A DNA stretch of 64,000 bases from Azonexaceae bacterium (lineage in GTDB: Bacteria > Pseudomonadota > Gammaproteobacteria > Burkholderiales > Rhodocyclaceae): the NCBI GenBank assembly GCA_009469675.1, contig SSSZ01000054.1, positions 22,177-86,176 on the forward strand. The letters run 5' to 3'. Each line of letters begins with the position of its first letter. The stretch's first letter is position 1. Positions 45,463 through 54,667 of this stretch are shown here, piece after piece. The position numbers and the translations under genes are program-made. The notes beneath the pieces are model-generated. The model did no database searches, had not been told where the DNA came from, and worked only from the letters and a program-made list of their open reading frames with translations.

Positions 45463-47382
45463 TCAGGGCTGGCGGCACTGCCGCCAGAGGGCGATCAATT
45501 GCCGGTAGCCGGCAGCCACCGCATCGACCAGGGCCGCGTCGTCGATTTTCCCCGCCAGCCAGTCGCCGCAGGGTTCGCCGAATATCGTCCGGCCGACGGC
45601 AAATCCCTTGACCACGGGCAAGTCGGCCACGGCGAGAAAATTCCGGCGCAGGGTTTCCGCCGAGGCATCCAGGCCGAGAACCAGTACCCCGCGGCAGGCG
45701 GGATCCCGGCCCTCGACTACGGCGGCGACGGCGGCCCAGGCTTCGGGCAGCGTCGCCTGCAGCTTCCACCAGTCGGGGAAAGTCCCCGAGTCGTAGATCT
45801 GCCCCAGGGCTCGTGCCAGAGTATCGGTCCAGGCCGGCAGTTCCGGCGGCAACACCACTTCGACCAGCAGTTCGTGGCCGGTTTCGCGGCAGGCCTGAAA
45901 GAGTCCGAACAGATCGCCTTCCTGCCGGCCGCGCAGGGCCGGCGGTTCGTCCGGGTGGTAGCGAACGAGGCATTTGACCACGTGATTTCGGGGCCAGCGC
46001 CGGATCTCCAGGCCGACGTTGATACCCGCCTCGAAAACGAGCGGGCGCGACCCCGGCAACTCGACCGGGCGCCCCACCCACAGTCCTTCGCCCACCAGGG
46101 ATTCGAGTACCCCCCGACCGTAGCGCGAATCGACCAGGATGCCGACCCGTCCCGGCTCGGTCGCCGCCACCCGGCGCACCGCCTGGGCGATTAGCGCCTT
46201 CATGGCGACGATGCGCTCGCGGCCAGCGCCGCAAGCGTCCGCCAGGGCTTCGAAATGGGCGCGATGATCGAAGGCCAGCACCAGGAGTTCCGGCCGCCTG
46301 CCCCGGCGGGTCGCCGCCCAATGGGCGTGGTCGAGGGCCGTGTCGAGGTCGGGGCGGTCGACCGCCCCGGCGCGGGCGACGACGGCGTCCACTTCGCGGC
46401 GGGTCGGCATGGCGGGAGAGCAGCCGTGGCGAGAGGCGACGAGGGCGCCGCAGATATTGCCGAAATAGCCGCAACGCTGGAGCGGTTCGCCCTCCAGCCA
46501 GCCGCGCAGGAAGCCGCTCATGAAGGCGTCGCCGGCCCCCAGGGCGGTCAGCACCTCGACCGTCAGCCCCGGCACGACCAGGCCGTCTTCGAGACGCGGG
46601 GGTATTTCCCCGGGAAAAATGGCGCAGCCTCGCCGGCCCAGCTTGAGCACCAGAGTCGCGGCGGTGATTCCCCGCAGGACGCGCAGGGCACCGAGGGTAT
46701 CGCGCACGCCGGCGGCGATGTGAATCTCCTCTTCGGTTCCCACCACCAGATCGGCCAGGGCCGCCACCGACTGGAGGCGGGCGCAAACCGTGTCGGATTC
46801 GACATAGCGGATTTCCCCCATGGCCTTGCCGGTCAGGCCCCAAAGAACCGGCCGGTAATCGATATCAAAAACGACCGTCACGCCATGCTTGCGGGCGTAG
46901 AAAATGGCGGTGCGGGAAACCCGGTCGGTATCCGGGGTGGAAAAATGCGTCCCGGTAACCAGGAGGGCGCGGGCCGAGGCGATGAATTCGGGGGCGAAAT
47001 CCCCGGGGGAAATCGCCATGTCGGCGCAATTCTCGCGGTAAAAAAGCAAGGGAAAGGTATCCCGGTCGCGGATGCCGAGAATGGCCAACCCGGTCATGCG
47101 GTCGTCGTCGGTGCTCAGGTGGCTGACGTCGACCCCTTCGGCGACCAGGGTTTCGCGCACGAAACGGCCCATCTGTTCGTCGCCGACCCGCGACAGCATG
47201 GCCACCCGCAGACCCTGGCGGGCGCAGCCGATGGCGATATTGCCAGCGCAACCGCCGACGTATTTGGCGAACGAGGCGGTGTCCTCAAGTCGACAGCCCA
47301 GCTGTTCGCTGTACAGGTCGACCGCCGCCCGGCCCAGGCAGATCAGGTCGAAACGGCGGGCGGCCACGGACTCAGCCTGCAT
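45463..47382 (-). CDS. iolC: 5-dehydro-2-deoxygluconokinase fused to DUF2090 domain
   Basis: A 639-aa bifunctional protein. Residues 10-325 form a PfkB sugar kinase (G-G-C-A-G-N-I-A near 43, A-L-G-A-G-D-A-F near 285) that phosphorylates 5-dehydro-2-deoxy-D-gluconate. Residues 340-639 are DUF2090 (L-V-L-A-F-D-H-R-A-H-F near 365, F-E-A-G-I-N-V-G, W-W-K-L-Q), which has been proposed to be the next enzyme, the aldolase of the phosphorylated intermediate (an IolJ role). That would explain why no separate iolJ is seen. It overlaps iolB by 11 bases. The kinase-DUF2090 fusion is known in proteobacterial inositol loci. Confidence 0.93.
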   Translation of the reverse strand: MQAESVAARRFDLICLGRAAVDLYSEQLGCRLEDTASFAKYVGGCAGNIAIGCARQGLRVAMLSRVGDEQMGRFVRETLVAEGVDVSHLSTDDDRMTGLAILGIRDRDTFPLLFYRENCADMAISPGDFAPEFIASARALLVTGTHFSTPDTDRVSRTAIFYARKHGVTVVFDIDYRPVLWGLTGKAMGEIRYVESDTVCARLQSVAALADLVVGTEEEIHIAAGVRDTLGALRVLRGITAATLVLKLGRRGCAIFPGEIPPRLEDGLVVPGLTVEVLTALGAGDAFMSGFLRGWLEGEPLQRCGYFGNICGALVASRHGCSPAMPTRREVDAVVARAGAVDRPDLDTALDHAHWAATRRGRRPELLVLAFDHRAHFEALADACGAGRERIVAMKALIAQAVRRVAATEPGRVGILVDSRYGRGVLESLVGEGLWVGRPVELPGSRPLVFEAGINVGLEIRRWPRNHVVKCLVRYHPDEPPALRGRQEGDLFGLFQACRETGHELLVEVVLPPELPAWTDTLARALGQIYDSGTFPDWWKLQATLPEAWAAVAAVVEGRDPACRGVLVLGLDASAETLRRNFLAVADLPVVKGFAVGRTIFGEPCGDWLAGKIDDAALVDAVAAGYRQLIALWRQCRQP

Positions 47383-48202
47383 CGACCGCTCCGGCAGGAT
47401 AGCGGCCCCGGCCGCAGGCCTCCAGAATCCAGGCGTGGTCCGGGGAGAATTCCGGATGGTCGTAGGGCTGCCCGGGCAGATGCCGGATGACCCAGGAGAA
47501 ATACATGAGATAGCCCGGCGCCGCTACCTGGGAATGCTCGACCCCCCCGGGAAAACAAACGGTATCGAAGGACTTGACCTGAAACACGGCATCGCCGTTC
47601 TGGGCAAAACCAAAACCCTGGGGCCGGTCGAACCGGTAGTGGTAAATCTCCGGCTGCGGGTGGCGGTGCGGGGGATACCCGGCCCAGCGGCCGGGCAGGG
47701 TCACCACTTCGCCGAGCACTAATTCCGCTTCCGGCGCCGCCCGCTGGCGGTCGAGAATGGTCCGCACCAGGCGATAGCTGACGTTGTCCACCAGTCCGCG
47801 CCCCCGGTGCTCGTCGGGAACGTCGCGCCGGATGCGGGGCAGGAAAGGACGCCGGTTGGCACAGCGATAGACCGTCAGTTCGACGTCGCTGAGGCAGACT
47901 AGGCGCACGATGCTGCCAGCGGCGACGTGCAGGCAGGCGGGCGCTTGGTCAAACAGCGATTGGCGGCAAAACGTTTCTCGCAGTTCGCCGCACGCCACGC
48001 TCACCCGGCCGCCCATTAGGAGCCAGGCCGTTTCGCCCGCCGCTGTCTCGGCATATTCCGCCCCCGCCGGCAGGCGGAGGACGCCCACGGCCAGACCGGC
48101 CCCATCGTCCTCAAGGGCGGTGAGCCAGGTGAGACCGGCGGGGAAACCGCCACGATACTGGGCGAGGTGCCGCCCGCCCGATTTCGTGTTCGCCTCGTCC
48201 AT
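47372..48202 (-). CDS. iolB: 5-deoxy-glucuronate isomerase
   Basis: A 276-aa double-cupin enzyme that isomerises 5-deoxy-glucuronate to 5-dehydro-2-deoxy-D-gluconate in inositol breakdown. Features: H-L-A-Q-Y near 13, V-G-V-L-R-L-P-A-G-A-E-Y, and the C-terminal cupin with P-P-H-R-H (H-x-H metal ligands), E-I-Y-H-Y-R-F-D-R-P-Q-G-F-G and S-W-V-I-R-H. GGAGCAGAA precedes the ATG directly. It leads iolBC on the - strand and is divergent from the RpiR-type regulator. Confidence 0.95.
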   Translation of the reverse strand: MDEANTKSGGRHLAQYRGGFPAGLTWLTALEDDGAGLAVGVLRLPAGAEYAETAAGETAWLLMGGRVSVACGELRETFCRQSLFDQAPACLHVAAGSIVRLVCLSDVELTVYRCANRRPFLPRIRRDVPDEHRGRGLVDNVSYRLVRTILDRQRAAPEAELVLGEVVTLPGRWAGYPPHRHPQPEIYHYRFDRPQGFGFAQNGDAVFQVKSFDTVCFPGGVEHSQVAAPGYLMYFSWVIRHLPGQPYDHPEFSPDHAWILEACGRGRYPAGAVDAG

Positions 48203-48230
48203 TTCTGCTCCGTGGAAAAACCAAGAAAAC

Positions 48231-48244
48231 GGAATGCAAATTCC
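48231..48244. promoter_or_regulatory. Candidate IolR operator (GGAA-N6-TTCC)
   Basis: GGAATGCAAATTCC is a palindrome with 5-bp arms lying 28 bp before the iolB ATG, in the spacer shared with the divergent regulator gene. A GGAA-N6-TTCC motif has been described for RpiR-type IolR repressors of rhizobia. I found no second copy before the porin or iolE genes; the promoter of the long operon lies beyond the window. Confidence 0.55.
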
Positions 48245-48437
48245 AATTCAACAGCGCCGATCGTCTGCGACATCTGCCCGACCGTCCGGGTATTGTGCGC
48301 CAAGCCCAAGTCTTCCGGCAAGATGCCGAGGCAAAGCTTGTCCTCGGCGGGCCGGCCCCGTAGAATCAACCGTGAAATATTTGTTCCAGACCGGCTCCAC
48401 CGCTTACTCAATCGAGCACCAGCCCATTTTTTCGCCC

Positions 48438-49313
48438 ATGCACAAAAAAACCCGCCCCGTCCCCGCGGAAGACCCCGCGGCCGCTCCCCCGGCTACGCCA
48501 AGCGCCCTTCTCGCCGCTATCGCGGCACGCTTTCCCGACTTGAGCAAGCGTCTGCAGCAGATTGCCCGTTTCTCCCTCGATAATCCCAACGAGATGGCGC
48601 TGGGCACCGTCGCCACCATCGCCAAGGAAACCGGCGTCCAGCCCTCGACCATCATCCGCTTTGCCAACGCCTTCGGTTATTCGGGCTTTAGCGAAATGCA
48701 GCGCATCTTCCAGTCGTCGCTGCTCGAACGGGTGCCGAGCTACAGCGAACGTATGCGCAAGGCCCTCGCACTTCAAGGCGAGGCGCCGGTCAACGACACG
48801 GCGGGAATCCTGCAGGAGTTCTGCAGCGCCAACATCGTCAGCCTGCGGCACCTCGCCGAAAGCATCCCGGGCGACACGCTGGAAACGGCCATTGCCCTCC
48901 TCGCCGACGCGGGTACCGTCCACGTCATGGGGCTGCGCCGCTCCTTCCCGACTGCCAGCTACCTGGCCTACGCCCTGAGCCATGCCGAGCGACGCGCTCA
49001 CCTGCTCACCGGCTTTGGCGGCCTGTTCGCCGAACAGGGCCAACTGGTAGTGCCGGGAGACGTCCTGGTCGCCATCAGCTCGAACCCCTACGCCCCAGAA
49101 ACCGTCGCCATGGTGGACGCCGCGGCGGGCAAGGGGGTTGCGGTGATCGCCATCACCGACAGCCCCTTGAGCCCGATCGCCCGCCCGGCCAAGGTCAGCT
49201 TCTGCATTCACGACGCCGAACTGCGCGGTTTCCGCTCCCTCACCGCCACCCTCTGCCTAGCCCAGGCCCTGGCCGTCGGCCTGGCGCTGAAATCGGTGCG
49301 GGAAGGGCAATAG
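48438..49313 (+). CDS. iolR: RpiR/MurR-family transcriptional regulator (IolR-like)
   Basis: A 291-aa regulator: an N-terminal helix-turn-helix domain at about 20-95 (A-T-I-A-K-E-T-G-V-Q-P-S-T-I-I-R-F-A), then a SIS sugar-phosphate-binding domain at about 125-260 (V-H-V-M-G-L-R-R-S-F near 155, V-L-V-A-I-S-S-N-P-Y near 205). RpiR-type proteins next to iol genes repress inositol catabolism and are relieved by a pathway intermediate. The ATG at 48438 is chosen because the residues before it are low-complexity and have no ribosome site; the N-terminal Ala/Pro-rich tail is weakly conserved-looking. The name is by position and family. Confidence 0.85.
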   Translation: MHKKTRPVPAEDPAAAPPATPSALLAAIAARFPDLSKRLQQIARFSLDNPNEMALGTVATIAKETGVQPSTIIRFANAFGYSGFSEMQRIFQSSLLERVPSYSERMRKALALQGEAPVNDTAGILQEFCSANIVSLRHLAESIPGDTLETAIALLADAGTVHVMGLRRSFPTASYLAYALSHAERRAHLLTGFGGLFAEQGQLVVPGDVLVAISSNPYAPETVAMVDAAAGKGVAVIAITDSPLSPIARPAKVSFCIHDAELRGFRSLTATLCLAQALAVGLALKSVREGQ

Positions 49314-49315
49314 AG

Positions 49316-50146
49316 TCAGAACGAATCGAGGATCAAGCGGCGTTTGGTGCGGTACTCGTCGTCGTTGACCAGGCCCTGGCGCTTGAGCTGCTCAAGAATC
49401 TGCAAACGCCGCGCCACGCCCTCGCCGCTTTCGTCGCCGCCCGACGGCTTGGAGGCCGCATCGCCGCTCCGCCGGAGCGGTTTTTCCGGAGGCTCCCGCA
49501 GGCGCTCCAGGGGCAAGGTGACCCAGTCGCTTCGAGCCGCCGCAGGCCGGACCCAATGGCCGCCCCCGACCGCCGTCCGGCCATCGACGACGCGCCCCCG
49601 GCTGCCCGGGGTGAAGGGGCGCAGGGTCTTGGCAGCCATCAATTCCTGTTCGAAGGGAACGTGTACCAGTCCGAAAATGAGGTGCAGCCGGTCGCCGGCC
49701 ACAAAGGCCCGGGCACTCGTCACGGTCCGCCCCTGAAACTGCCCGAGAACGCCGTGGTGGCCGGTGATCGCGAAGACCACCTCATGGCCGTCGCCGGCCT
49801 TGCCCAGGGCGGCCTGCAGGGGAGGAACCAGGGCGTTCAGCTCGCTTTCGGCAAAGAGGGGGGCAGCGCCCTCGGTCTTTAGTGCCGCCAACTCGGACCG
49901 CAGGCCTTGGGCATCGATGGTGAAAGGCAGCTTGCCGGGGGCCGGGCTGCCGGCCTCCGCCGCTTCGAGGCGGACAAAATCGTACTTGGCGCTATAAACC
50001 GCCCCCTCTTCGGGACGCGGGCCTTCGCCCCCTTTCTGCGCCAGCGGGTTGCACGCCGCGAGGGCGAGCAGGCAAGCCGGCAGGATGATCGCCCGGCGGC
50101 GGCGAAAACGCCGGGACGTTGCCCCGGCGGCAGGTGTTTTTTCCAT
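49316..50146 (-). CDS. Lipoprotein with C-terminal SHOCT-like domain
   Basis: A 276-aa protein with an Arg-rich start, a hydrophobic signal and a lipobox (L-L-A-L-A-A-C-N, Cys near 32). The mature part has two beta-rich halves without a family match that I recognise. The last 30 residues (R-R-L-Q-I-L-E-Q-L-K-R-Q-G-L-V-N-D-D-E-Y) look like a SHOCT short helical domain. It lies between the regulator, which is convergent, and the LamB-like porin on the same strand 102 bp upstream, so it may serve the outer membrane side of sugar uptake, although no sugar-related feature is visible. Confidence 0.75.
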   Translation of the reverse strand: MEKTPAAGATSRRFRRRRAIILPACLLALAACNPLAQKGGEGPRPEEGAVYSAKYDFVRLEAAEAGSPAPGKLPFTIDAQGLRSELAALKTEGAAPLFAESELNALVPPLQAALGKAGDGHEVVFAITGHHGVLGQFQGRTVTSARAFVAGDRLHLIFGLVHVPFEQELMAAKTLRPFTPGSRGRVVDGRTAVGGGHWVRPAAARSDWVTLPLERLREPPEKPLRRSGDAASKPSGGDESGEGVARRLQILEQLKRQGLVNDDEYRTKRRLILDSF

Positions 50147-50248
50147 GGTTCGTCTCTCCGCTTGCCGATTCCTTCGGCCGAACCGGCGTTGTTCTTGGCG
50201 CCGCCGCCCCGGAATACCCCGGGGCCGGCGGCGGTTTCGTCTAGCCGA

Positions 50249-51553
50249 TCAGAACCAGGCTTCGACCTGGGCTCCGATGGTCCGGCCGCTGGTCGTACCG
50301 GCGTAACCGAGGCTCCCCGTCAGGTTGTTGCCGATGGCGCCGGCCTGGCTGGCCGCGATATTGGCGTTTTCGTTCCACTTGGCGAAGGTGGCGAAAAGAC
50401 GCAACTCGGGACGCTGCCAGAACCCCGTACCCGGACGCAGGATCAGCGGGGCGATCGTGAACTTGGTCAGGGTGGCGGTCTTGCCGTCGAGGACGTTGCC
50501 CGGCTTGTCGTACTTCACACGGTCGTGGCCCAGTTCGAACGCCGAACTCCAGTATTCGGCCCAGTGCCACATGGGCCGCACGCCGATGGAGGTCCATTTG
50601 CGGCTGCTGTTGGCGGCCAGTTCGGAGTCTTCGTAAATGAAGGTGCCCATGGCCGAGAAGCGGTTGCTGGGCTGGATCACCAATTGCTCGACGACCCGCC
50701 AGGCCTTGAGGCCCGTAGTGGTGAAATTGAAGCTTCCCGGATCGTTGGTGGCCAGGTTGGCGCCGGCGTCGCGGCCGTATTGCAGAGCCAGTTTGTTATA
50801 GCCACCGAGGATGTTGCTCTGGGTGTGCTCGACCGTGGCCAGGAAACCGTCCTTGACGTGGGCATTACCGGCGATCTTGGTACGGTCCGCGCTACGCAGG
50901 TCGATGCCGAATTCGAGCTTGCCGTCGGGATTGACGGGCAGGTCGGAGTAGCGGATATCCAGCGAATTGCCGGTATTGCCGGCCCCGTTGCCGCCCGCCC
51001 CGGATGTGGTGTCGTTGTAGCTGCGCAGAAAGGCCAGATGCAGCTTGCCCGGGCCGACCGCCAGGTTTTCCACGCCGGCGCCGACGCCCCGCTGGCTCCA
51101 GTAGAAGAAGTCGTTGATATGGACGTCGTGGCGCTGATAGTAGCGGCGGCCCATCCAGAAATTGGCGTTCTTCAACGCCCCTTCGCCGACCCCGGTGACC
51201 GACACGAAGTTCTGCCGGGCGTCGATGCCGATCGGCTCGGAACCGCCGGCCACGCTCGAATTGCTGTTGTTGGTGTAGTAGCCGAGCATCAGGGTGTAAT
51301 TGAAGGTCGGGCCATCCTTGATCTTGGCCACGTCGGCGGAAAGCTGCAGTTCGCCGTAGCTGCTGCACTCGTTGCCGAAACGGTACTTGCTGACGCCGGG
51401 CAGGCCGAAACAGACCTGGTCGCCGCCCTTGTCGCTGCTTCCCATGCCGCTGCGGAAATAGCCGTGAAAGCCGAAGTTGGACACATCGGCGACGGCAGTC
51501 TGGGCAACCAGCAGCAAAGCCGCCGGCGCCATTGCGAACGTAATTTTGTTCAT
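50249..51553 (-). CDS. LamB-like maltoporin-family outer-membrane porin
   Basis: A 434-aa outer-membrane beta-barrel with signal peptide (cleavage after T-A-V-A-D near 22) and C-terminal Phe. The mature protein starts F-G-F-H-G-Y-F-R-S-G-M-G, the maltoporin opening; alternating strands, W-M-G-R-R-Y-Y-Q-R-H-D-V-H and Y-S-D-L-P segments follow in the usual LamB order. It would admit sugars or polyols to the periplasm for the ABC system encoded further upstream in the locus. GGAGAAGGG precedes the ATG. Substrate range is not evident. Confidence 0.88.
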   Translation of the reverse strand: MNKITFAMAPAALLLVAQTAVADVSNFGFHGYFRSGMGSSDKGGDQVCFGLPGVSKYRFGNECSSYGELQLSADVAKIKDGPTFNYTLMLGYYTNNSNSSVAGGSEPIGIDARQNFVSVTGVGEGALKNANFWMGRRYYQRHDVHINDFFYWSQRGVGAGVENLAVGPGKLHLAFLRSYNDTTSGAGGNGAGNTGNSLDIRYSDLPVNPDGKLEFGIDLRSADRTKIAGNAHVKDGFLATVEHTQSNILGGYNKLALQYGRDAGANLATNDPGSFNFTTTGLKAWRVVEQLVIQPSNRFSAMGTFIYEDSELAANSSRKWTSIGVRPMWHWAEYWSSAFELGHDRVKYDKPGNVLDGKTATLTKFTIAPLILRPGTGFWQRPELRLFATFAKWNENANIAASQAGAIGNNLTGSLGYAGTTSGRTIGAQVEAWF

Positions 51554-51884
51554 TTACCCTTCTCCATTCATCAAAGTTCCTTGGGCCGGCTTGGTATGGG
51601 CCGGCCGCGGGAATTACTGGGTCTTTCCCCAGAAAACAGGCAAAAAACGCCCCTTTCCAGCCGCAAGCGGCAGAAATCCCGGGTGAAAGCTGCTTTTAAG
51701 GTTCTGTGCGTCTAGCGCACGGTCACCGTCGTCAGGCTCTGGTCGTCATCTCTCCTTTCTCAAGTCGCCGGCTCCTGCCCGCCGGCTTCCTTGCCCCAAT
51801 CGCTGTTCATTCCTTTTCTTGGTCGCGACGAAGCGCCCCGGCGGCCCACCGGGGTCGGCGAGGCGCTCCGTCGCGGCAGGCATC
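51554..51884. other. Intergenic region between porin and iolE, with strong hairpin
   Basis: No gene is seen. The main structure is a hairpin with arms CGCGACGAAGCGCC (51824-51837) and GGCGCTCCGTCGCG (51862-51875), 13 of 14 paired, plus an inner CCCCGG/CCGGGG. It lies ten bases after the iolE stop, so it may end or stabilise the upstream operon's transcript, although no T-run follows. The remainder presumably contains the porin promoter; I could not locate one. Confidence 0.5.
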
Positions 51885-52775
51885 TTAGAGACCCACCTGA
51901 TCCACGACCTGGCGCAGGTAGCGGTAACCCTTGAGGGCGTAGGCCAGGGGATTGGCTTTGGCCGGATCCTGTTCGGCTTCGATCACCAGCCAGTCGCCGC
52001 AATAGCCGGCGGCCTTGACCTCCTTGAGGACCGAGGGAAAATCGACGCAGCCGTCGCCGGGGACGGTGTAGACGCCCGCGATCACCGCCGCAAGGAAACT
52101 CCAGTCGCCATCCTTGGACTGGCTGAGCACCTGCGGCCGGACATCCTTGCAATGGACGTGGCGGATGCGTTTGCCCCATTTTTTCGCCACCGCCACCGGG
52201 TCGCCGCCGGCGAAGGTGACGTGGCCGGTATCGAGCAAGAGACCCACCGCAGCGCCGGTGTTTTCCATCAGGAGGTCGATTTCTTCGCTCGTTTCGACCA
52301 CCGTCCCCATGTGATGGTGATAGGCCATGCGGATGCCGTGGGCCAGGAGGTATTCGGCCACCGCCGTCAAGCGGGCGCCGAATTCCTGCCATTGGCCGGC
52401 ATCGAGCCGGGGCCGGCGGGAGAGAGGCGCGTTTTCCAGGCCGTGGATGCACCCGGTGGTTTCGCACCAGACCATGACCTGGCAATCCATCGCCTTGAGG
52501 AGCGACAGATGCTGCTGCACCGCGGCGATTTCCTCGGCAGCCGTCCGGCGCAGGAGTTCCGAGCTGTACCAGCCGGACACCAGCGCCAGGCCGTAGCGGT
52601 CGAGGATGGGGCGCAGTTGCGAGGGATCGCGGGGAAACTTGTGGCCCAGCTCCATCCCCTGGAAGCCGGCTTCCCGGGCTTCGGCGAGGCAGTTTTCGAG
52701 GGGCGTTTCGCCGCCCAGGGATTGCTTGTCGTCATTGCTCCAGGCAATGGGATTGGCACCGATACGGATGGTCAT
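51885..52775 (-). CDS. iolE: Myo-inosose-2 dehydratase
   Basis: A 296-aa TIM-barrel enzyme that dehydrates 2-keto-myo-inositol to 3D-trihydroxycyclohexane-1,2-dione. Opening I-G-A-N-P-I-A-W-S-N-D-D, E-L-G-H-K-F-P-R near 42, the metal-site motif Y-H-H-H-M-G-T near 153-159, L-L-L-D-T-G-H-V-T-F near 181 and V-H-C-K-D-V near 210 match IolE. GGAGATCCGC precedes the ATG. It is the last gene of the long leftward operon, 25 bp after iolD. Confidence 0.95.
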   Translation of the reverse strand: MTIRIGANPIAWSNDDKQSLGGETPLENCLAEAREAGFQGMELGHKFPRDPSQLRPILDRYGLALVSGWYSSELLRRTAAEEIAAVQQHLSLLKAMDCQVMVWCETTGCIHGLENAPLSRRPRLDAGQWQEFGARLTAVAEYLLAHGIRMAYHHHMGTVVETSEEIDLLMENTGAAVGLLLDTGHVTFAGGDPVAVAKKWGKRIRHVHCKDVRPQVLSQSKDGDWSFLAAVIAGVYTVPGDGCVDFPSVLKEVKAAGYCGDWLVIEAEQDPAKANPLAYALKGYRYLRQVVDQVGL

Positions 52776-52800
52776 GCGGATCTCCAGAGAGAGTGGATAA

Positions 52801-54651
52801 TCAATAGGCCTGGTCGCCCTTGGCGGCCAGATAACGGGCGTGGGCCTCCCGCACTTCGGGGCGGATCGACACCTCGGGCACCGCGACCTCCCACCAGGCG
52901 CCGCCGGCCCGGGTGGTGGGCGCCGGGTCGGTGTCGATGGCGATGAAATAGGGCCGGGTCGAAGCCCGGGCCCGCCCGAGGGCGGCTTCGAGCTCGTCGA
53001 GGTTGGCGGCGTTTTCGGCGGTCGCCCCGAGGGCCCGGGCGTGGCCGGCAAAATCGATGGCGGGCAGGCCTTCCGGCCCGCTGCGGGAATCGCGCAGCAG
53101 ATTGTTGAAGGGCGCCCCGCCGCAGGCCTGCTGCAGGCGGTTGATGCAGCCGTAACCCCGGTTGTCGAGCAGAACGACGGTGATCTTGTGGCCGAGCATG
53201 ACGGCGGTGGCGAGTTCGGAATTCATCATCAGGTAGGAGCCGTCGCCCACCAGCACATAGACTTCGCGCTCCGGAAGGGCCATCTTGACGCCCAGGGCAC
53301 CCGCCACCTCGTAGCCCATGCAGGAGTAGCCGTATTCCAGGTGATAGCCGCGGGGCCGGTCGGCCCGCCAGAGTTTGTGCAGTTCCCCGGGCAAGCCGCC
53401 GGCGGCGGCGACCACGACGCCGTCAGGACCGGCTGCCCGGTTCACCGCACCCATGACCTGGGCGTCGGTGGGCAGCGCCGTCACGCCCTTGGCCGTCGCC
53501 TGGTCATAAACCCGATTCCATTCGGCAACCAGCCCGGCGCCCCGTGCGGCCCAGGCTGCCGGCACCTTCCAGCCGTTCACCGCGACGGTCAGTTCGGCCA
53601 GGCCGCGGCGGGCATCGGCCACCAGGGCCTGGCCGTGGTGCTTGGCGGCATCGAAGGCTGCGACGTTGAGGCCGATCAGCCGCAGGTTTGGGTGGCGGAA
53701 CACGGCCCGGGAGCCGGTGGTGAAATCGGCGAGCCGGGTACCTACCGCCAGCACGACATCGGCCTCGGCGGCCAGGGTATTGGCGGCGGCCGACCCGGTG
53801 ACGCCGATGGCGCCGACGTTCTGGGCGTGGTTCCAGGGAAGCGCGCTCTTGCCGGCCTGGGTTTCCGCCACCGGAATGCGATGCTCGGCGGCAAAGGCGG
53901 CGAGGGCGTCGCAGGCGTCGCTGTAGTGCACCCCGCCGCCGGCCACGATGAGGGGCTTTTGCGCCGCCATGAGCAGGGCGGCCGCCGCAGCCAGTTCGCC
54001 GCTGTCGGGTCCGGGGCGGCGCAGCCGATGGATGCGCGGCTGGAACCAGGCGGCCGGAAAATCATAGGCCATGGCCTGGACGTCCTGAGGCAGGGCCAGG
54101 GTGACGGGGCCGCAGTCGGCGGGATCGGTGAGCACCTGGATGGCCCGGGGCAGGCTGGAGATCAGTTGCTCGGGGCGGCTGATGCGGTCCCAGTAGCGGG
54201 ATACCGGGCGGAAGCAGTCGTTGGTCGAGACGGTGGGATCGGCGAAATCCTCGATCTGCTGGAGTACCGGATCGGGCGCCCGGCTGGCGAAGACGTCGCC
54301 GGGCAGGAGCAGCACGGGCAGGCGGTTGACGTGGGCCAGGGCGGCGGCGGTGACCATGTTGGCGGCGCCCGGCCCCACCGAGGTGGTGCAGGCCATCATC
54401 CGCCGCCGGCCGCTCGCCTTGGCGTAGGCGATGGCAGCCAGGGCCATGCCCTGCTCGTTGTGGGCGCGGTAGGTGGGGAGCGCGTCCTGGGCGTGGTAGA
54501 GCGCCTCCCCGAGGCCGGCTACGTTGCCGTGGCCGAAAATCGCCCAGACGCCAGCGAACAGCGGTTCGATCCGGCCGTCGATATCGACCCGCTGGGCGGT
54601 AAGGTATTTGACGAGGGCCTGGGCCGTGGTCAGAAGAATGGTCTCTTTCAT
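52801..54651 (-). CDS. iolD: 3D-(3,5/4)-trihydroxycyclohexane-1,2-dione hydrolase
   Basis: A 616-aa thiamin-diphosphate enzyme that opens the inositol-derived ring to 5-deoxy-glucuronate. It has the three-domain ThDP layout: the Glu of the E-Q-G-M-A region near 65, a middle domain, and the Mg/ThDP motif G-D-G-S-Y-L-M-M-N-S-E-L near 460 with V-V-L-L-D-N-R-G-Y-G. H-N-E-Q-G-M-A and G-A-A-N-M near 93 fit IolD rather than acetolactate synthase. The RBS is AAGGAGAG. It lies between the IolG-like dehydrogenase and iolE. Confidence 0.95.
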   Translation of the reverse strand: MKETILLTTAQALVKYLTAQRVDIDGRIEPLFAGVWAIFGHGNVAGLGEALYHAQDALPTYRAHNEQGMALAAIAYAKASGRRRMMACTTSVGPGAANMVTAAALAHVNRLPVLLLPGDVFASRAPDPVLQQIEDFADPTVSTNDCFRPVSRYWDRISRPEQLISSLPRAIQVLTDPADCGPVTLALPQDVQAMAYDFPAAWFQPRIHRLRRPGPDSGELAAAAALLMAAQKPLIVAGGGVHYSDACDALAAFAAEHRIPVAETQAGKSALPWNHAQNVGAIGVTGSAAANTLAAEADVVLAVGTRLADFTTGSRAVFRHPNLRLIGLNVAAFDAAKHHGQALVADARRGLAELTVAVNGWKVPAAWAARGAGLVAEWNRVYDQATAKGVTALPTDAQVMGAVNRAAGPDGVVVAAAGGLPGELHKLWRADRPRGYHLEYGYSCMGYEVAGALGVKMALPEREVYVLVGDGSYLMMNSELATAVMLGHKITVVLLDNRGYGCINRLQQACGGAPFNNLLRDSRSGPEGLPAIDFAGHARALGATAENAANLDELEAALGRARASTRPYFIAIDTDPAPTTRAGGAWWEVAVPEVSIRPEVREAHARYLAAKGDQAY

Positions 54652-54667
54652 GATTTCTCTCCTTGTT

